Shown here in pieces: positions 25,959 to 35,037 of a stretch of 64,000 nucleotides of DNA. The stretch is from JAXGRD01 sp040766105 (GTDB taxonomy: Bacteria; Bacillota; Clostridia; Peptostreptococcales; Anaerovoracaceae), in assembly GCA_040766105.1 (NCBI GenBank), contig JAXGRD010000002.1, positions 310,001 through 374,000 on the forward strand, written 5' to 3'. The position numbers and the translations under genes are program-made. Under the pieces are notes generated by a model. The model saw only the letters and a list, made by a program, of their open reading frames with translations, made no database searches and was not told the DNA's origin. Every line of letters begins with the position of its first letter. Position 1 is the stretch's first letter.

Positions 25959-26786
25959 CTATTTAGACATACTGCGTAAAAGCTGTATTTCCTTGGCATA
26001 GCCATCCAAATCGTTGGGTGTCTCCAGTATCATGGGAAGATCCTTCAGTGCCGCATGGTTGACGATGCTGCGGAAGGTCTCCAATCCTAAGTAGCCTTCG
26101 CCGATTTTGGCGTGTCTATCCTTATGCGCCCCTGCAGGGTTCTGGCTGTCGTTCAGATGCAGTGCTTTCAGGTAGGAAAGTCCTACCACTTTGTCAAACT
26201 CCTCCAAGACACCGTCTAAGTCGTTGATGATATCGTAGCCACCGTCGCTTACGTGACAGGAGTCCATGCATACGCCAATCTTTGATTTTAATTCTATGCC
26301 GTCGATGATGGCAGCCAATTCTTCAAAGGTGCCGCCAACTTCACTGCCCTTACCTGCCATGGTCTCCAAGAGGACGACCGTGTTTTGCTCAGGCGTCATA
26401 ATCTCATTGAGCAGCTGACAAATCAGCTGAATCCCCACTTCTACCCCCTGTCCCGTATGACTGCCGGGATGGAAGTTGTAATAGTTTCCAGGAAGCATCT
26501 CCAGCGCTTCCAAATCTTCCGACACGGCGATGCGGGCAAAGTCCCTCACCTTTTTCGTGGCGGAACATGGGTTGAGTGTATAGGGTGCATGGGCAACCAG
26601 CTTACCGAATTGGTTTTCTTCTGCCATGGCAAGAAACGTCTTCACATCCTCCGGGTCCGCAACCTTTTTCTTCCCACCTCTGGGATTTCTCGTAAAGAAG
26701 GCCAGTGTGTTGGCACCGATGGAAAGAGCATCTCTGCCCATTTGTGCGTAGCCGCCGGCTACGGATATGTGACTGCCGATAAACAT
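25959..26786 (-). CDS. nfo: deoxyribonuclease IV (AP endonuclease)
   Basis: A 275-aa endonuclease IV that cuts abasic sites in base excision repair using three zinc ions. The metal-site histidines and acids are visible in GSHISVAGGY, LVAHAPYTLNPCS, FHPGSHTGQG, LLETMAGKGSE, VCMDSCHVSDGGYD, LHLNDSQNPAGAHKDRHAKIG and LETPND. Length is normal. It is the last gene of the murB-rapZ-whiA operon, seven bases after the NYN-domain gene. Confidence 0.96.
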   Translation of the reverse strand: MFIGSHISVAGGYAQMGRDALSIGANTLAFFTRNPRGGKKKVADPEDVKTFLAMAEENQFGKLVAHAPYTLNPCSATKKVRDFARIAVSEDLEALEMLPGNYYNFHPGSHTGQGVEVGIQLICQLLNEIMTPEQNTVVLLETMAGKGSEVGGTFEELAAIIDGIELKSKIGVCMDSCHVSDGGYDIINDLDGVLEEFDKVVGLSYLKALHLNDSQNPAGAHKDRHAKIGEGYLGLETFRSIVNHAALKDLPMILETPNDLDGYAKEIQLLRSMSK

Positions 26787-26793
26787 AATGCTC

Positions 26794-27486
26794 CTATTTC
26801 TTTAGACAGACCGTGGTAATATTGTTTTTCTTGTGAAGCTCTAAGCTGGAAAAGTCTCCGATTAAATCGGACAAGGACCTCTTCTTATAATTGCTCACGT
26901 CAAAATCAGCCCACCGGTTTTGTAGCTTACTGCCGATTTCCGCCAAGTCCGTCGTTTTGTTCCTGTCGTCATTGGCGATGATGATGTCTCTGATTCTCTT
27001 CTCAATGGTCTTCTTGTTAATGATGTTTCTTGTACGAGTGGGCGCCGGCTCTTCCTTGGGCATGCTGCTCAGGTTGATAAACTTGTTGCATGCTTCCTTG
27101 AGGGCTGTGGGTGTCTTCTCTTCCCCCATGCCGATGACCATCATGTTCTCTTCTCGCAGTCGGCTTGCCAATCTGGTAAAGTCGCTGTCGCTGGAGACGA
27201 TGCAAAAACCGTCCACCTTTCCGGTGTACAGAATGTCCATGGCATCGATAATCAAAGCCGAGTCGGTAGAGTTTTTTCCAAAGGTGTTACTGAACTGCTG
27301 TATGGGCGTCAAGGAGTTTTCCAGAAGGATTTTCTTCCAACTTGCTGCCTGAGACTGAGTCCAGTCACCGTATATTCGCTTATATGTCGTTACGCCTTCT
27401 TCATTGACCTTATCCAAAATATAATCCAGATATTTTGCGGAGATGTTATCCGAGTCAATGAGCAAGGCTATTCTTTTTTCATCCAT
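26794..27486 (-). CDS. NYN domain (PIN-like) protein with C-terminal OST-HTH/LOTUS-like domain
   Basis: A 230-aa protein. Residues about 5-140 form a NYN nuclease domain: the acidic residues D11 (LLIDSDNISAKYL), D75-region (STDSALIIDAMD) and D97-D99-region (IVSSDSDFTRLA) fit a metal-dependent RNase fold. Residues about 150-230 look like a LOTUS/OST-HTH domain, which binds RNA. The target is unknown; members of the group are often in DNA- or RNA-processing neighbourhoods. It lies two bases after whiA in the same operon. Confidence 0.85.
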   Translation of the reverse strand: MDEKRIALLIDSDNISAKYLDYILDKVNEEGVTTYKRIYGDWTQSQAASWKKILLENSLTPIQQFSNTFGKNSTDSALIIDAMDILYTGKVDGFCIVSSDSDFTRLASRLREENMMVIGMGEEKTPTALKEACNKFINLSSMPKEEPAPTRTRNIINKKTIEKRIRDIIIANDDRNKTTDLAEIGSKLQNRWADFDVSNYKKRSLSDLIGDFSSLELHKKNNITTVCLKK

Positions 27487-27488
27487 TT

Positions 27489-28418
27489 TTATCCCTTCTT
27501 TGCGAGATCTTCAATTCGCTTCATTCTATGATTTACGCCGGATTTTTTGAGAGGCGGATCCAACATCTCTCCCAACTCCGTCAAGGACACATCCGGATTT
27601 TCCAGACGGAGAACTGCGATTTCCTGCAGTCTTTTGGGAAGATTATCCACTCCTATTTTTTCAATGTTTTCAATCTGTCTTCCCGCCGCGGATAGGGCTT
27701 TATCAATGTTGGCCTGGTCGCAGTTGCTGAGACGATTGGCTTCGTTGCGAAGCTCTTTCTTAAAGCGCACATCCTCGAATATAAAGTATTGAGAATGGGC
27801 ACCCATGATGGCAAGCAGGTCGAGAATCTGTCCCGACTCCTTCACATAGACGACGTATTCTTTCTTTCGAATCACCTTTTTGGCGTGCAAGTCCACAAAG
27901 GTGTTGATTAATCTTCTCGTGTCTGTGGCGAGGATATCCGTCCCACACACAATTTCAAACTGGTATCCCTTTTCGGGATGGGTCATGGTTCCGGCAGCCA
28001 AAAAAGCCCCTCTCAAGTATGATTTTCGACAGCACTTGGTCCTGATCAAACCGTCGTAGATGCCGTCAGTCAAGTAGTTCATCCCCTCTCGGATCATGAG
28101 GATACCCGTCTCTCTGAGGATCTGTTCACTCAGTTCCTCAGGTCCGATGGTGATGCTGTAGTACTTTCTCTTTTTCAGTGTGTTTCCCTGTCCCACTTCA
28201 ATGGCAGTTTCCACATTGAAGTAGTTCTTGATGAGGGTGTTAAAGCGCCGGGCTACGGCGGGGATTTCGGTGGTAAGTACAATTGTGAACTTACCACCCC
28301 CTGCCAACCGCAGTTTTCCGCAAAAGCGTATAAACGCGGCAATTTCCGCCAATATGCAGCACTTTTTATCGGGAGTCAGCCTAGCCAACTCGTTTTTCGT
28401 GTCGCTGGAAAATGACAT
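27489..28418 (-). CDS. whiA: DNA-binding protein WhiA
   Basis: A 309-aa WhiA protein: an N-terminal LAGLIDADG-like domain (residues about 1-220, MSFSSDTKNELARL, GAFLAAGTMTHPEKGYQFEI in part) and a C-terminal helix-turn-helix (ALRLENPDVSLTELGEMLDP-like, followed by KSGVNHRMKRIE). WhiA affects cell division and chromosome segregation in Gram-positives. It usually follows yvcK; here the gene before it, one base away, is kce. Confidence 0.95.
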   Translation of the reverse strand: MSFSSDTKNELARLTPDKKCCILAEIAAFIRFCGKLRLAGGGKFTIVLTTEIPAVARRFNTLIKNYFNVETAIEVGQGNTLKKRKYYSITIGPEELSEQILRETGILMIREGMNYLTDGIYDGLIRTKCCRKSYLRGAFLAAGTMTHPEKGYQFEIVCGTDILATDTRRLINTFVDLHAKKVIRKKEYVVYVKESGQILDLLAIMGAHSQYFIFEDVRFKKELRNEANRLSNCDQANIDKALSAAGRQIENIEKIGVDNLPKRLQEIAVLRLENPDVSLTELGEMLDPPLKKSGVNHRMKRIEDLAKKG

Positions 28419-28419
28419 T

Positions 28420-29244
28420 CTATTTCTTCTTGATGCTCAATATCTCTCTTGCTTCATCGGGTGTTGCAATTTCTCTTCCGAGAATATTGGCGATTTTTAC
28501 CACCTTCTCAACCAACTCACCGTTGCTCTTCGCCAAAACACCTCTTTCAATGTACAAGGTGTCCTCAAAGCCTACACGGACGTTTCCACCCATGATAATG
28601 GAAGCCGTTGCCATATCAAAGGCAGCTCTTCCGATACCGCATCCTGTCCAGGTGCTTCCGGGAGGAATAGAGTCCACGCAGAAGGCCAAGTCTCTCACCG
28701 TTGCGGTCATCTGCACGCCCAGTACAAAGTCAAAGTGCAAGGGAGCGTCCAGCAAACCTTTCTTTTGGACTTTGAGAGCGATATCGATCATACCCTTGTC
28801 GAAGCACTCCAGTTCCGGTTTAATGCCTCTTTCCTGCATGATCTTTGCAAAGTTCATGATGGTGTTGTCTGTGTTCACAAAGATTTCGTCGCCACCAAAG
28901 TTTACCGTACCGCAGTCCAGTGTTGCAAACTCCGGTGTAGGTGTAATTTCCGTTGACTGGAGTCTCTCCAAGTCAGTCATTCCTACGGCACCCCCCGTTG
29001 AAGGTTGTATGATTGCATCGGGGCATTCCTTCAGAATCGCGTCTACGCATACCTGAAACCGTTCCTTGCTCTGGGTCGGTGTTCCGTCATCTTCTCTTAC
29101 GTGAAGATGAATCACTGAAGCGCCCGCATCATATGCGGACTTCGCCTCCCGAACGATTTCTTCCACAGTATAGGGAACGGCAGGATTGTTTTCTTTTGTA
29201 ACCTCTGCTCCACAAATAGCTGCGGCAATGATCAGTTTTTCCAT
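28420..29244 (-). CDS. kce: 3-keto-5-aminohexanoate cleavage enzyme (BKACE family)
   Basis: A 274-aa beta-keto acid cleavage enzyme that condenses a beta-keto acid with acetyl-CoA; Kce itself acts in lysine fermentation to give 3-aminobutyryl-CoA and acetoacetate. The N-terminus MEKLIIAAAICGAEVTKENN, the metal site IHLHVRE and PSTGGAVGMTDLERLQ, FGGDEIFVNT and the C-terminal GREIATPDEAREILS resemble characterised Kce closely. The start at 29244 follows AAAGGAG. No other lysine-fermentation gene is near. It sits between rapZ (14-base gap) and whiA (one base), the place where yvcK is usually found. Confidence 0.9.
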   Translation of the reverse strand: MEKLIIAAAICGAEVTKENNPAVPYTVEEIVREAKSAYDAGASVIHLHVREDDGTPTQSKERFQVCVDAILKECPDAIIQPSTGGAVGMTDLERLQSTEITPTPEFATLDCGTVNFGGDEIFVNTDNTIMNFAKIMQERGIKPELECFDKGMIDIALKVQKKGLLDAPLHFDFVLGVQMTATVRDLAFCVDSIPPGSTWTGCGIGRAAFDMATASIIMGGNVRVGFEDTLYIERGVLAKSNGELVEKVVKIANILGREIATPDEAREILSIKKK

Positions 29245-29258
29245 TGATTGTACTCCTT

Positions 29259-30113
29259 TCACTTTTTAACGTCTCTATGCTCAAGGGTAACATGCTTACC
29301 CTGTCGCTCAAATCTTTGGGCGAACTCGTTGGCCAAAACCACAGAACGATGATGTCCGCCGGTACATCCGAAGGCAACGTTGAGATGCCACTTTCCTTCC
29401 CGCATAAAAGAGGGAATGATATTGTTCAACAACCTGTCGGTATTTTTAATGAAGGTCATGGTTTCCTGGTATTTCATCACGTATTCCCGAACCTTCTTGC
29501 TGTTTCCCGTAGCCCTCTTCAAGCTGGGAACATAGTAAGGATTGGGGATAAAACGAAGGTCGAAGACCATGTCAGAAGCCATGGGAAGACCATATTTGAA
29601 GCCGAAGGATGTAATGTTTACCACAAAGGTTTCTTCCTTGCTTTCGTCGGAGAAGATATCCATCAGCTCTTCTTTCAGCTTGGCCGCCTTCATATTGGAG
29701 GTATCTACAATATAGTCGGCGGTTTCCCGAATCACCGACAGGGCATCCCGCTCTCTTTGTATATCCTCTAAGGTGGGCGCTCGCCTTGTCATGGGATGGA
29801 CTCTTCGGGTCTCATTGAATCGTCTCGCCAAGGCTGCATCCGATGCTTCCAAAAAGAGTATCTTGTAGGGGATATTGTTGAGTTTCAGGTCTTCCAGATT
29901 TTCCTTTAGATCGCCGAAAATCTCTTCGCCACGGATGTCCACCACAAAGGCAGCTTTTTCTATCCCTTTCCCGCCGGTGGTGACCAAGGCGATAAAGTTT
30001 TTAATGAGGGAAGGTGGCATATTGTCGATGCAAAAGTAGCCTTGGTCCTCCAGGCACGCGATCGCCTGCGTCTTGCCCGCTCCGCTCATTCCCGTAACAA
30101 TAATCAGTTCCAT
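29259..30113 (-). CDS. rapZ: RNase adapter RapZ / nucleotide-binding protein YvcJ
   Basis: A 284-aa P-loop protein with Walker A GMSGAGKTQ at the N-terminus and the family signatures DNMPPSLI, RFNETRRVHPM, FGFKYGLP, DLRFIPNPYYV and the C-terminal AFGCTGGHHRSV. In Gram-negatives it controls glucosamine-6-phosphate synthase levels; in Firmicutes YvcJ binds nucleotides and its role is less clear. It is part of the conserved murB-rapZ-whiA region and lies two bases after the PHP gene. Confidence 0.95.
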   Translation of the reverse strand: MELIIVTGMSGAGKTQAIACLEDQGYFCIDNMPPSLIKNFIALVTTGGKGIEKAAFVVDIRGEEIFGDLKENLEDLKLNNIPYKILFLEASDAALARRFNETRRVHPMTRRAPTLEDIQRERDALSVIRETADYIVDTSNMKAAKLKEELMDIFSDESKEETFVVNITSFGFKYGLPMASDMVFDLRFIPNPYYVPSLKRATGNSKKVREYVMKYQETMTFIKNTDRLLNNIIPSFMREGKWHLNVAFGCTGGHHRSVVLANEFAQRFERQGKHVTLEHRDVKK

Positions 30114-30115
30114 GT

Positions 30116-30841
30116 TTATTCCTCACACCTCTCTAAGTTTACGACTCTGGATAAATCAATCCCGGCCTTAATTGCCCGAGCCAGACCGCCTTTATAGTCT
30201 CCCACAACGGAGGGATGATGGGCATCGCTACTGATGACAAAATCCGCACCTTCCATGGCAGAAATCCTGATTTCCTCCACTGTGAGGTGGGAATGGTGGG
30301 TGCTGATTTCCATCCAAACACCGTGTTTTGCACATGCCGCCGCAATCCTCTTAATATCAAAAGGTCCCTTGCTTCCCGGATGGGTCAATATCTTTATCTT
30401 ATTGTTTTCAATTGCCTTGACAACCATATCCGTGTTCTTTTCTCTCAACTCTTCTCCCCTAAAGAGGAAGCCGTTTTGATAGAGATAGTTCCTGATACAG
30501 TAACCCTTTGTGGTTCCATAGTGGTAGCCCGCAATGACGAAGTCGTATATTTTTGCCTCTTCCTCGGTGATGTCCACATAGTTTCCCACGTAGCGGATAT
30601 TGGCCTCTACACCAAAGTAGAGGTCTATTTGAGGATAGCGTTCTCTAAGTCGCGCAATCTCTTCCTTCATCTCGGGAAATTTATCTCGCTTGACCCCGTA
30701 GAAAAGGTGTCCCGGCCCATGATCCGTAATGGCAAGTGCCTTGAGTCCTCTTTCCACGGCAGCCTTTACACTTTCCTCCATGGTCCCCTTTCCGTCGGAA
30801 TAGGTGGTATGGGTGTGATAGTCGAATGTTAGTTTATACAT
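30116..30841 (-). CDS. PHP domain phosphoesterase
   Basis: A 241-aa PHP-domain hydrolase, histidinol-phosphatase-like. Metal ligands appear in FDYHTHTTYSDG, AITDHGPGH, LYFGVEANI, AGYHYG, ILTHPGSKG, EISTHHSH and VISSDAHHPS. Its substrate is unknown, but a PHP gene often accompanies murB, rapZ and whiA in clostridia. The ATG at 30841 overlaps the murB stop by eight bases and has GGGAG upstream; an ATG further upstream would run deep into murB. Confidence 0.9.
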   Translation of the reverse strand: MYKLTFDYHTHTTYSDGKGTMEESVKAAVERGLKALAITDHGPGHLFYGVKRDKFPEMKEEIARLRERYPQIDLYFGVEANIRYVGNYVDITEEEAKIYDFVIAGYHYGTTKGYCIRNYLYQNGFLFRGEELREKNTDMVVKAIENNKIKILTHPGSKGPFDIKRIAAACAKHGVWMEISTHHSHLTVEEIRISAMEGADFVISSDAHHPSVVGDYKGGLARAIKAGIDLSRVVNLERCEE

Positions 30842-31748
30842 GAATTTCTCCCGATGGGTCCTCTCCAATGATGCGCACTTCCGGTTCCATCTTCACACCA
30901 AACTTCTCCATGACCGTAGCTTGGACAATGTGCATCAACTGGATGATATCCGTCGCCGTCGCTCCCCCTTTATTAATTACAAATCCCGAGTGAAGGGTGG
31001 AAACCTGTGCACCTCCCACAGTAAAGCCGGATAGACCGGCATCTTGTATCAGCTTTCCCGCAAAGTATCCCGTAGGACGCTTAAAAAAGCTTCCGCCACT
31101 GGGATAGTTCACCGGTTGCTTGGTGTTCCTCTTATCCATGAGTTCTTTCATAGTTTTTCCAATTTCATCTTTGTTGCCCTTTTCCAGTCGAAGCCTCACT
31201 TCAATGGCGACTTCTCCGGAGCTTTGCAGGAGGCTGGTTCGATATCCCAGCTCTAAATCCGTTCCACTTCTGGTAATTTCTTCCCTACCGTCGCGGGAAA
31301 GAAGGGTTACAGATGCAATGATGTCCTTCATCTCACCACCGTAAGCGCCGGCGTTCATGAAAACGGCACCTCCTAAGCTACCCGGGATGCCACAGGCAAA
31401 CTCCATTCCCGTCAATTGGCTGCTATGGGCCTCTCTGGACACGGCAGACAACAAAGCGCCGCAGCCGGCTGTAATCTCTTCCTCTTTTGTCTCTATGGAG
31501 GAAAAAGGCTCGCCCAACTTCACAATGGCACCGGGATATCCCCCGTCCTTTACAAGGATATTGGAGCCGTTGCCCATAATCATATAGGGAGTGTGGCTCT
31601 CGCTGAGAACCTGCAATGCGTTTTTCAGTTCTTCCTTATTTTCCGGCAAGATGAGGGCTTCTGCCCTTCCACCGGCTTTGAAGGATGTATATTCCGCCAT
31701 TGGGGCGTCCAAAATAACGTTATTGATCTTGTTGTATATCGTCTTCAT
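30834..31748 (-). CDS. murB: UDP-N-acetylenolpyruvoylglucosamine reductase
   Basis: A 304-aa FAD enzyme (type II MurB) that reduces UDP-GlcNAc-enolpyruvate to UDP-MurNAc. FAD-binding segments MIMGNGSNILVKDGGYPGAI and ACGIPGSLGGAVFMNAGAYGG (in part), the proton donor serine in YPSGGSFFKRP and the C-terminal glutamate in MEPEVRIIG are present. The 5' end overlaps the upstream permease gene by 29 bases, and the 3' end overlaps the PHP gene by eight. Confidence 0.96.
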   Translation of the reverse strand: MKTIYNKINNVILDAPMAEYTSFKAGGRAEALILPENKEELKNALQVLSESHTPYMIMGNGSNILVKDGGYPGAIVKLGEPFSSIETKEEEITAGCGALLSAVSREAHSSQLTGMEFACGIPGSLGGAVFMNAGAYGGEMKDIIASVTLLSRDGREEITRSGTDLELGYRTSLLQSSGEVAIEVRLRLEKGNKDEIGKTMKELMDKRNTKQPVNYPSGGSFFKRPTGYFAGKLIQDAGLSGFTVGGAQVSTLHSGFVINKGGATATDIIQLMHIVQATVMEKFGVKMEPEVRIIGEDPSGEIHV

Positions 31749-32973
31749 GAGATGGTCTTCTTCCTTTTTTTACATATATGAGTTTCTTATAGTCGTTTAG
31801 GTCCGTAGACAGACCCTTCTTCATCAATTTCTTATTCACCGCGTAGCACATATAGGCATAGAATACGGCGAATAGGGGGATTCCCAGAACCATTCCAAGA
31901 AATCCGAATAGTCCACCTCCCACCAAGATTGCAAACATTACCCAGAAGCTGGCAAGTCCGGTACTATCTCCCAGTATGGTGGGACCGATGATGTTGCCGT
32001 CCACCTGCTGCAAAACCAAGATGAAGATGGAGAAATACAGGCAGAGCCATGGGTCTTCCATGAGCAACAACAAGGCGGAGGGTATGGCACCGATAAATGG
32101 TCCGAAGAAAGGAATGATGTTTGTCACTCCAACGATGACGCTGATTAGCAGCGTGTAGGGCCATCCAAAGAGACTCATGCAGACGAAGCAAATGATTCCA
32201 ATAATCAGTGAATCCAAGAGTTTTCCGTTGATAAATCCACCAAATGTCTTATGGGTGAAGGCAGCTCCTCGCAGGAAGCCGTCGGCATTCTCTTCACTTA
32301 AGGTCGCAAAGGCGAGCTTCTTAATCTGTGCCGCAAAGATTTCCTTGCGGTTGATGAAGAAGACACAGATAATGACGCCGATGAAGAAGTTCTTGAAAAG
32401 ATTTACCACTCCAATGAGCCCGCCGGAAATACCGGTAATGACGGAGTCCGTTTCCGGCACCAATATCCTTTCCGCCCAACCGACAAACTTTTCGTACAGG
32501 CTGTTCACCCAGCGCTCCATGAATCCACTCAATTGTGGTAGGGAATTGAAACGGTTCTGAATCCAAATGATTAGATTTTCAATGACATCCGGCAGCTGTT
32601 TAGCGATGGAGCCGATACTCTCTATGAGCTGCGGAATAATCATCCATAGGAGGGCCGTAATGATGGCAAGCATGACCAAGATGGAAAGAAATGTACTCAA
32701 GGCCTTTGAGAAGGTAAGGCTTTTATCCTTTCCCCTGATGGTTGGCCATTTAATCTTTCCAAAGGTCTTCACGCCCCAGTTATACAAGGGGCAAAGGAGA
32801 TAAGCCATGACCAGTCCGTAGACGAAGGGCATCAGAATGCCGTTCATAATCTGAATCCCTTTCATCACGGTTTCTGCTCGATATACGGCAAAGAAAACGA
32901 GTATACACAAAGAAACAACGATAAACACCGTTATTCCCCATTTGATATAAGTGTTTTCAAACTTAAGCTTCAT
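31720..32973 (-). CDS. AI-2E transporter family permease (YtvI/PerM type)
   Basis: A 417-aa membrane protein with about eight hydrophobic segments. LLCPLYNWG near the N-terminus, the central soluble part (ESIGSIAKQLPDVIENLIIW) and the C-terminal IPFFGPFIGAIPSALLLL and QQVDGNIIGPTILGDSTGL are typical of the family. Members have been linked to Na+/H+ antiport or export of small molecules; the substrate here cannot be read. The start at 32973 has AAAGGTG upstream. It leads the eight-gene operon through nfo. Confidence 0.9.
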   Translation of the reverse strand: MKLKFENTYIKWGITVFIVVSLCILVFFAVYRAETVMKGIQIMNGILMPFVYGLVMAYLLCPLYNWGVKTFGKIKWPTIRGKDKSLTFSKALSTFLSILVMLAIITALLWMIIPQLIESIGSIAKQLPDVIENLIIWIQNRFNSLPQLSGFMERWVNSLYEKFVGWAERILVPETDSVITGISGGLIGVVNLFKNFFIGVIICVFFINRKEIFAAQIKKLAFATLSEENADGFLRGAAFTHKTFGGFINGKLLDSLIIGIICFVCMSLFGWPYTLLISVIVGVTNIIPFFGPFIGAIPSALLLLMEDPWLCLYFSIFILVLQQVDGNIIGPTILGDSTGLASFWVMFAILVGGGLFGFLGMVLGIPLFAVFYAYMCYAVNKKLMKKGLSTDLNDYKKLIYVKKGRRPSHEDDIQQDQ

Positions 32974-33127
32974 AATGCACCTTTTGGAATGCCGGATACA
33001 ACTATACATCTTTATTCTACACTAAAAACATCGTAAAGTCTTTATGTTTTTATAGGGATTCAACTGTATTGCCCGCAATCACAAAACCCTTGACCGGTAG
33101 GAAATTATTACTCTTCTGTAACAAATA

Positions 33128-33155
33128 TTGAAAATAACTTCTCCCATAGTATACT
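33128..33155 (+). promoter_or_regulatory. promoter of the PAS-LytTR regulator gene
   Basis: TTGAAA (33128-33133) and TATACT (33150-33155) are 16 bases apart. Transcription would start near 33162, about 22 bases before the GTG at 33184, which limits how far upstream the coding region can begin. Confidence 0.65.
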
Positions 33156-33183
33156 GAGTCCATTATCCCCCTTTGAAGAGCCT

Positions 33184-34917
33184 GTGGTCGTCATGGATAC
33201 ATCCATGCGACAAATGATTTTTTATAACCAAAGTTTTCTTCACATGCTGAAAAACTATGGCGTTTCCTTACACCAATGGAAAGAAGAATACGAGTTTCTG
33301 TTGGACATCATCTTAGACCGTCTCAAAGATGACCGGGAGACTGGATTTGACTACGCCCTTTCCGTAGAAAGGGACATATTGTTGCACCTATCTTTTCAGT
33401 GCGCCTATTTGGACGATGACAAAACCAAGCTCTGTATCATTACTCGTTTAAAAGGCGAAAAGTCCTATGTAAAGGACCAACGACTGCGTTCCCTTCAGAC
33501 GATTTCTGAAAACATTCTCTTCCGCTACACCATTCATGATGAAAGGATCCGATTTTCCGGTGACCTTCTCCACACACTCTTTTCCAAGTCGGAGATGGAC
33601 CTTTCCCTAGAGGAATTGATACAAAATGGAAACCCCCTCAACGTCCCCTCGCAGTACATCGACAAGATTCGCAACAACATCTGCCAAGAAATTGTTGCAC
33701 CTGTCACTGTCAAACTGAAGAACGACCAAGGAGAGTCTCGATGGGTCAAAATTTTTTATGAATTGATTTACCGAAAGGACGGTGTTCTCTCTGAGGTCAT
33801 GGGGAAGATTTCCGACATTACCCAATCCATGCTGGCGACAAAGTACTACGACGATGCCATTGCTCTTTGGCATACGGACAAGCTGGATCAGGAAGCGGCG
33901 GTCTGTTTAAACATCCACAAAAACAAGGTGGTGGGCGGTTTCAGTACTTTGTTTTGTCAAGATGACTTGCATCAGATTTCTGCCGATGACTATTTTTCTC
34001 GCCTCTACGAAAACGTCTTATCTTCTCATGACGACAGAAATATTGAAGCCATCCTAAACAGAAAGTCTCTTCTGCGCCGCTATAAAACCGGCGACAGACA
34101 CGAAAATCTGGATGTACAGATAAAAACCCCTGCGGGCGTTCAATGGCTGAAAATACTGGTTACCTTGGTAGAAAACCCCAACACCGGTCATGTGATGGCC
34201 CTTCTCATCTTCCATGACATCAATGAGACGAAGCTGATGATGTCTGTATATGAGAAGATTGCCCTTTCCAACTTCGACTTCATCGCATGTATCTTCGCCA
34301 AGACAGACAGCTATCAGATTATGAAGAATAACGAGAAGAACAACCTTCGTCCCCTCTCTGCGGCGGAGGGCTACCACGCATTGATATGCCGACTTTCCCA
34401 TTGTTTCTCGGAAGAAAAAGAGCGGAAGTATCTTCGTCAGTCCTTTAGTCTTCCCAACCTTAAATCAAAATTATCCGGTGCGGATAACTATTCCTTTATC
34501 GGTCGCGGTTACTACCCCGATGGCACACCGACCAAAAAACTTCATCGCTTTTCCTACTTGGATGCAAAGAACGAAATCATCCTCTACACCAGAGAGGACA
34601 TTACCAATGAGACCCCCTACCTCACAGTCAGAGGCAGTTCTTCCGTACACAACGTTTCTTTGGAGGATCTTTTGTACGTGGAGAGTGCCGGCAAGAAAGC
34701 CATCCTAGTCACCGCCTATGAGCGATTGGAAGTTCGGGAGAGCATCTCCTCCATTCAGACACGACTATCCGGCAGGGATTTCATGCGATGCCATCGCTGT
34801 TATATCGTTCAGTGCAAACACATTCACAAGGTTGCGGGAAATACCGTTTCCATGCTCAACGGAGATACCATTTCCGTAAGCCGGCGAAACTTGGATGCCC
34901 TCGTTTCCAAGCTATAA
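33184..34917 (+). CDS. PAS-sensor LytTR family transcriptional regulator
   Basis: A 577-aa protein without a receiver domain. The C-terminal 100 residues form a LytTR DNA-binding domain (SVHNVSLEDLLYVESAGKKA, MRCHRCYIVQCKHI, GDTISVSRRNLDAL). The N-terminal 470 residues look like several degenerate PAS folds, with the first beginning at once (MDTSMRQMIFYNQSFL) and later repeats ending in WVKIFYELIYRKDG and WLKILVTLVENPN, so it probably senses a ligand or redox state in the cytoplasm. No membrane segment is seen. The start is uncertain: GTG at 33184 or ATG at 33193, both with a weak site (GAAGAG). A LytTR-type box lies before the next gene. Confidence 0.82.
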   Translation: MVVMDTSMRQMIFYNQSFLHMLKNYGVSLHQWKEEYEFLLDIILDRLKDDRETGFDYALSVERDILLHLSFQCAYLDDDKTKLCIITRLKGEKSYVKDQRLRSLQTISENILFRYTIHDERIRFSGDLLHTLFSKSEMDLSLEELIQNGNPLNVPSQYIDKIRNNICQEIVAPVTVKLKNDQGESRWVKIFYELIYRKDGVLSEVMGKISDITQSMLATKYYDDAIALWHTDKLDQEAAVCLNIHKNKVVGGFSTLFCQDDLHQISADDYFSRLYENVLSSHDDRNIEAILNRKSLLRRYKTGDRHENLDVQIKTPAGVQWLKILVTLVENPNTGHVMALLIFHDINETKLMMSVYEKIALSNFDFIACIFAKTDSYQIMKNNEKNNLRPLSAAEGYHALICRLSHCFSEEKERKYLRQSFSLPNLKSKLSGADNYSFIGRGYYPDGTPTKKLHRFSYLDAKNEIILYTREDITNETPYLTVRGSSSVHNVSLEDLLYVESAGKKAILVTAYERLEVRESISSIQTRLSGRDFMRCHRCYIVQCKHIHKVAGNTVSMLNGDTISVSRRNLDALVSKL

Positions 34918-34948
34918 TGGCCGATTTCCCCGCTATTGGTGGACGTAT

Positions 34949-34998
34949 TTCGTTCATTCGTTCCCAACCGTTGATTTGAAATAATCATTCCTTATACT
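34949..34998 (+). promoter_or_regulatory. promoter with LytTR-type box before the thioester adhesin gene
   Basis: TTGATT (34971-34976) and TATACT (34993-34998) are 16 bases apart. ACCGTTGAT at 34967-34975 matches the LytTR half-site pattern (A/T)(A/C)(A/C)GTTN(A/G)(T/G) at every position, and TTCGTTCAT at 34949-34957 matches at all but one. The half-sites start 18 bases apart, a little closer than usual. The box overlaps the -35 element. Confidence 0.5.
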
Positions 34999-35037
34999 AT
35001 ATGACAGTCATGCTAAATGTAGAAAGGAATGTATCAC

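Noticed and set aside
28420..29244. Lysine fermentation gene cluster
   Set aside because: Only kce is present; none of kamA, kamDE, kdd or kal is near.
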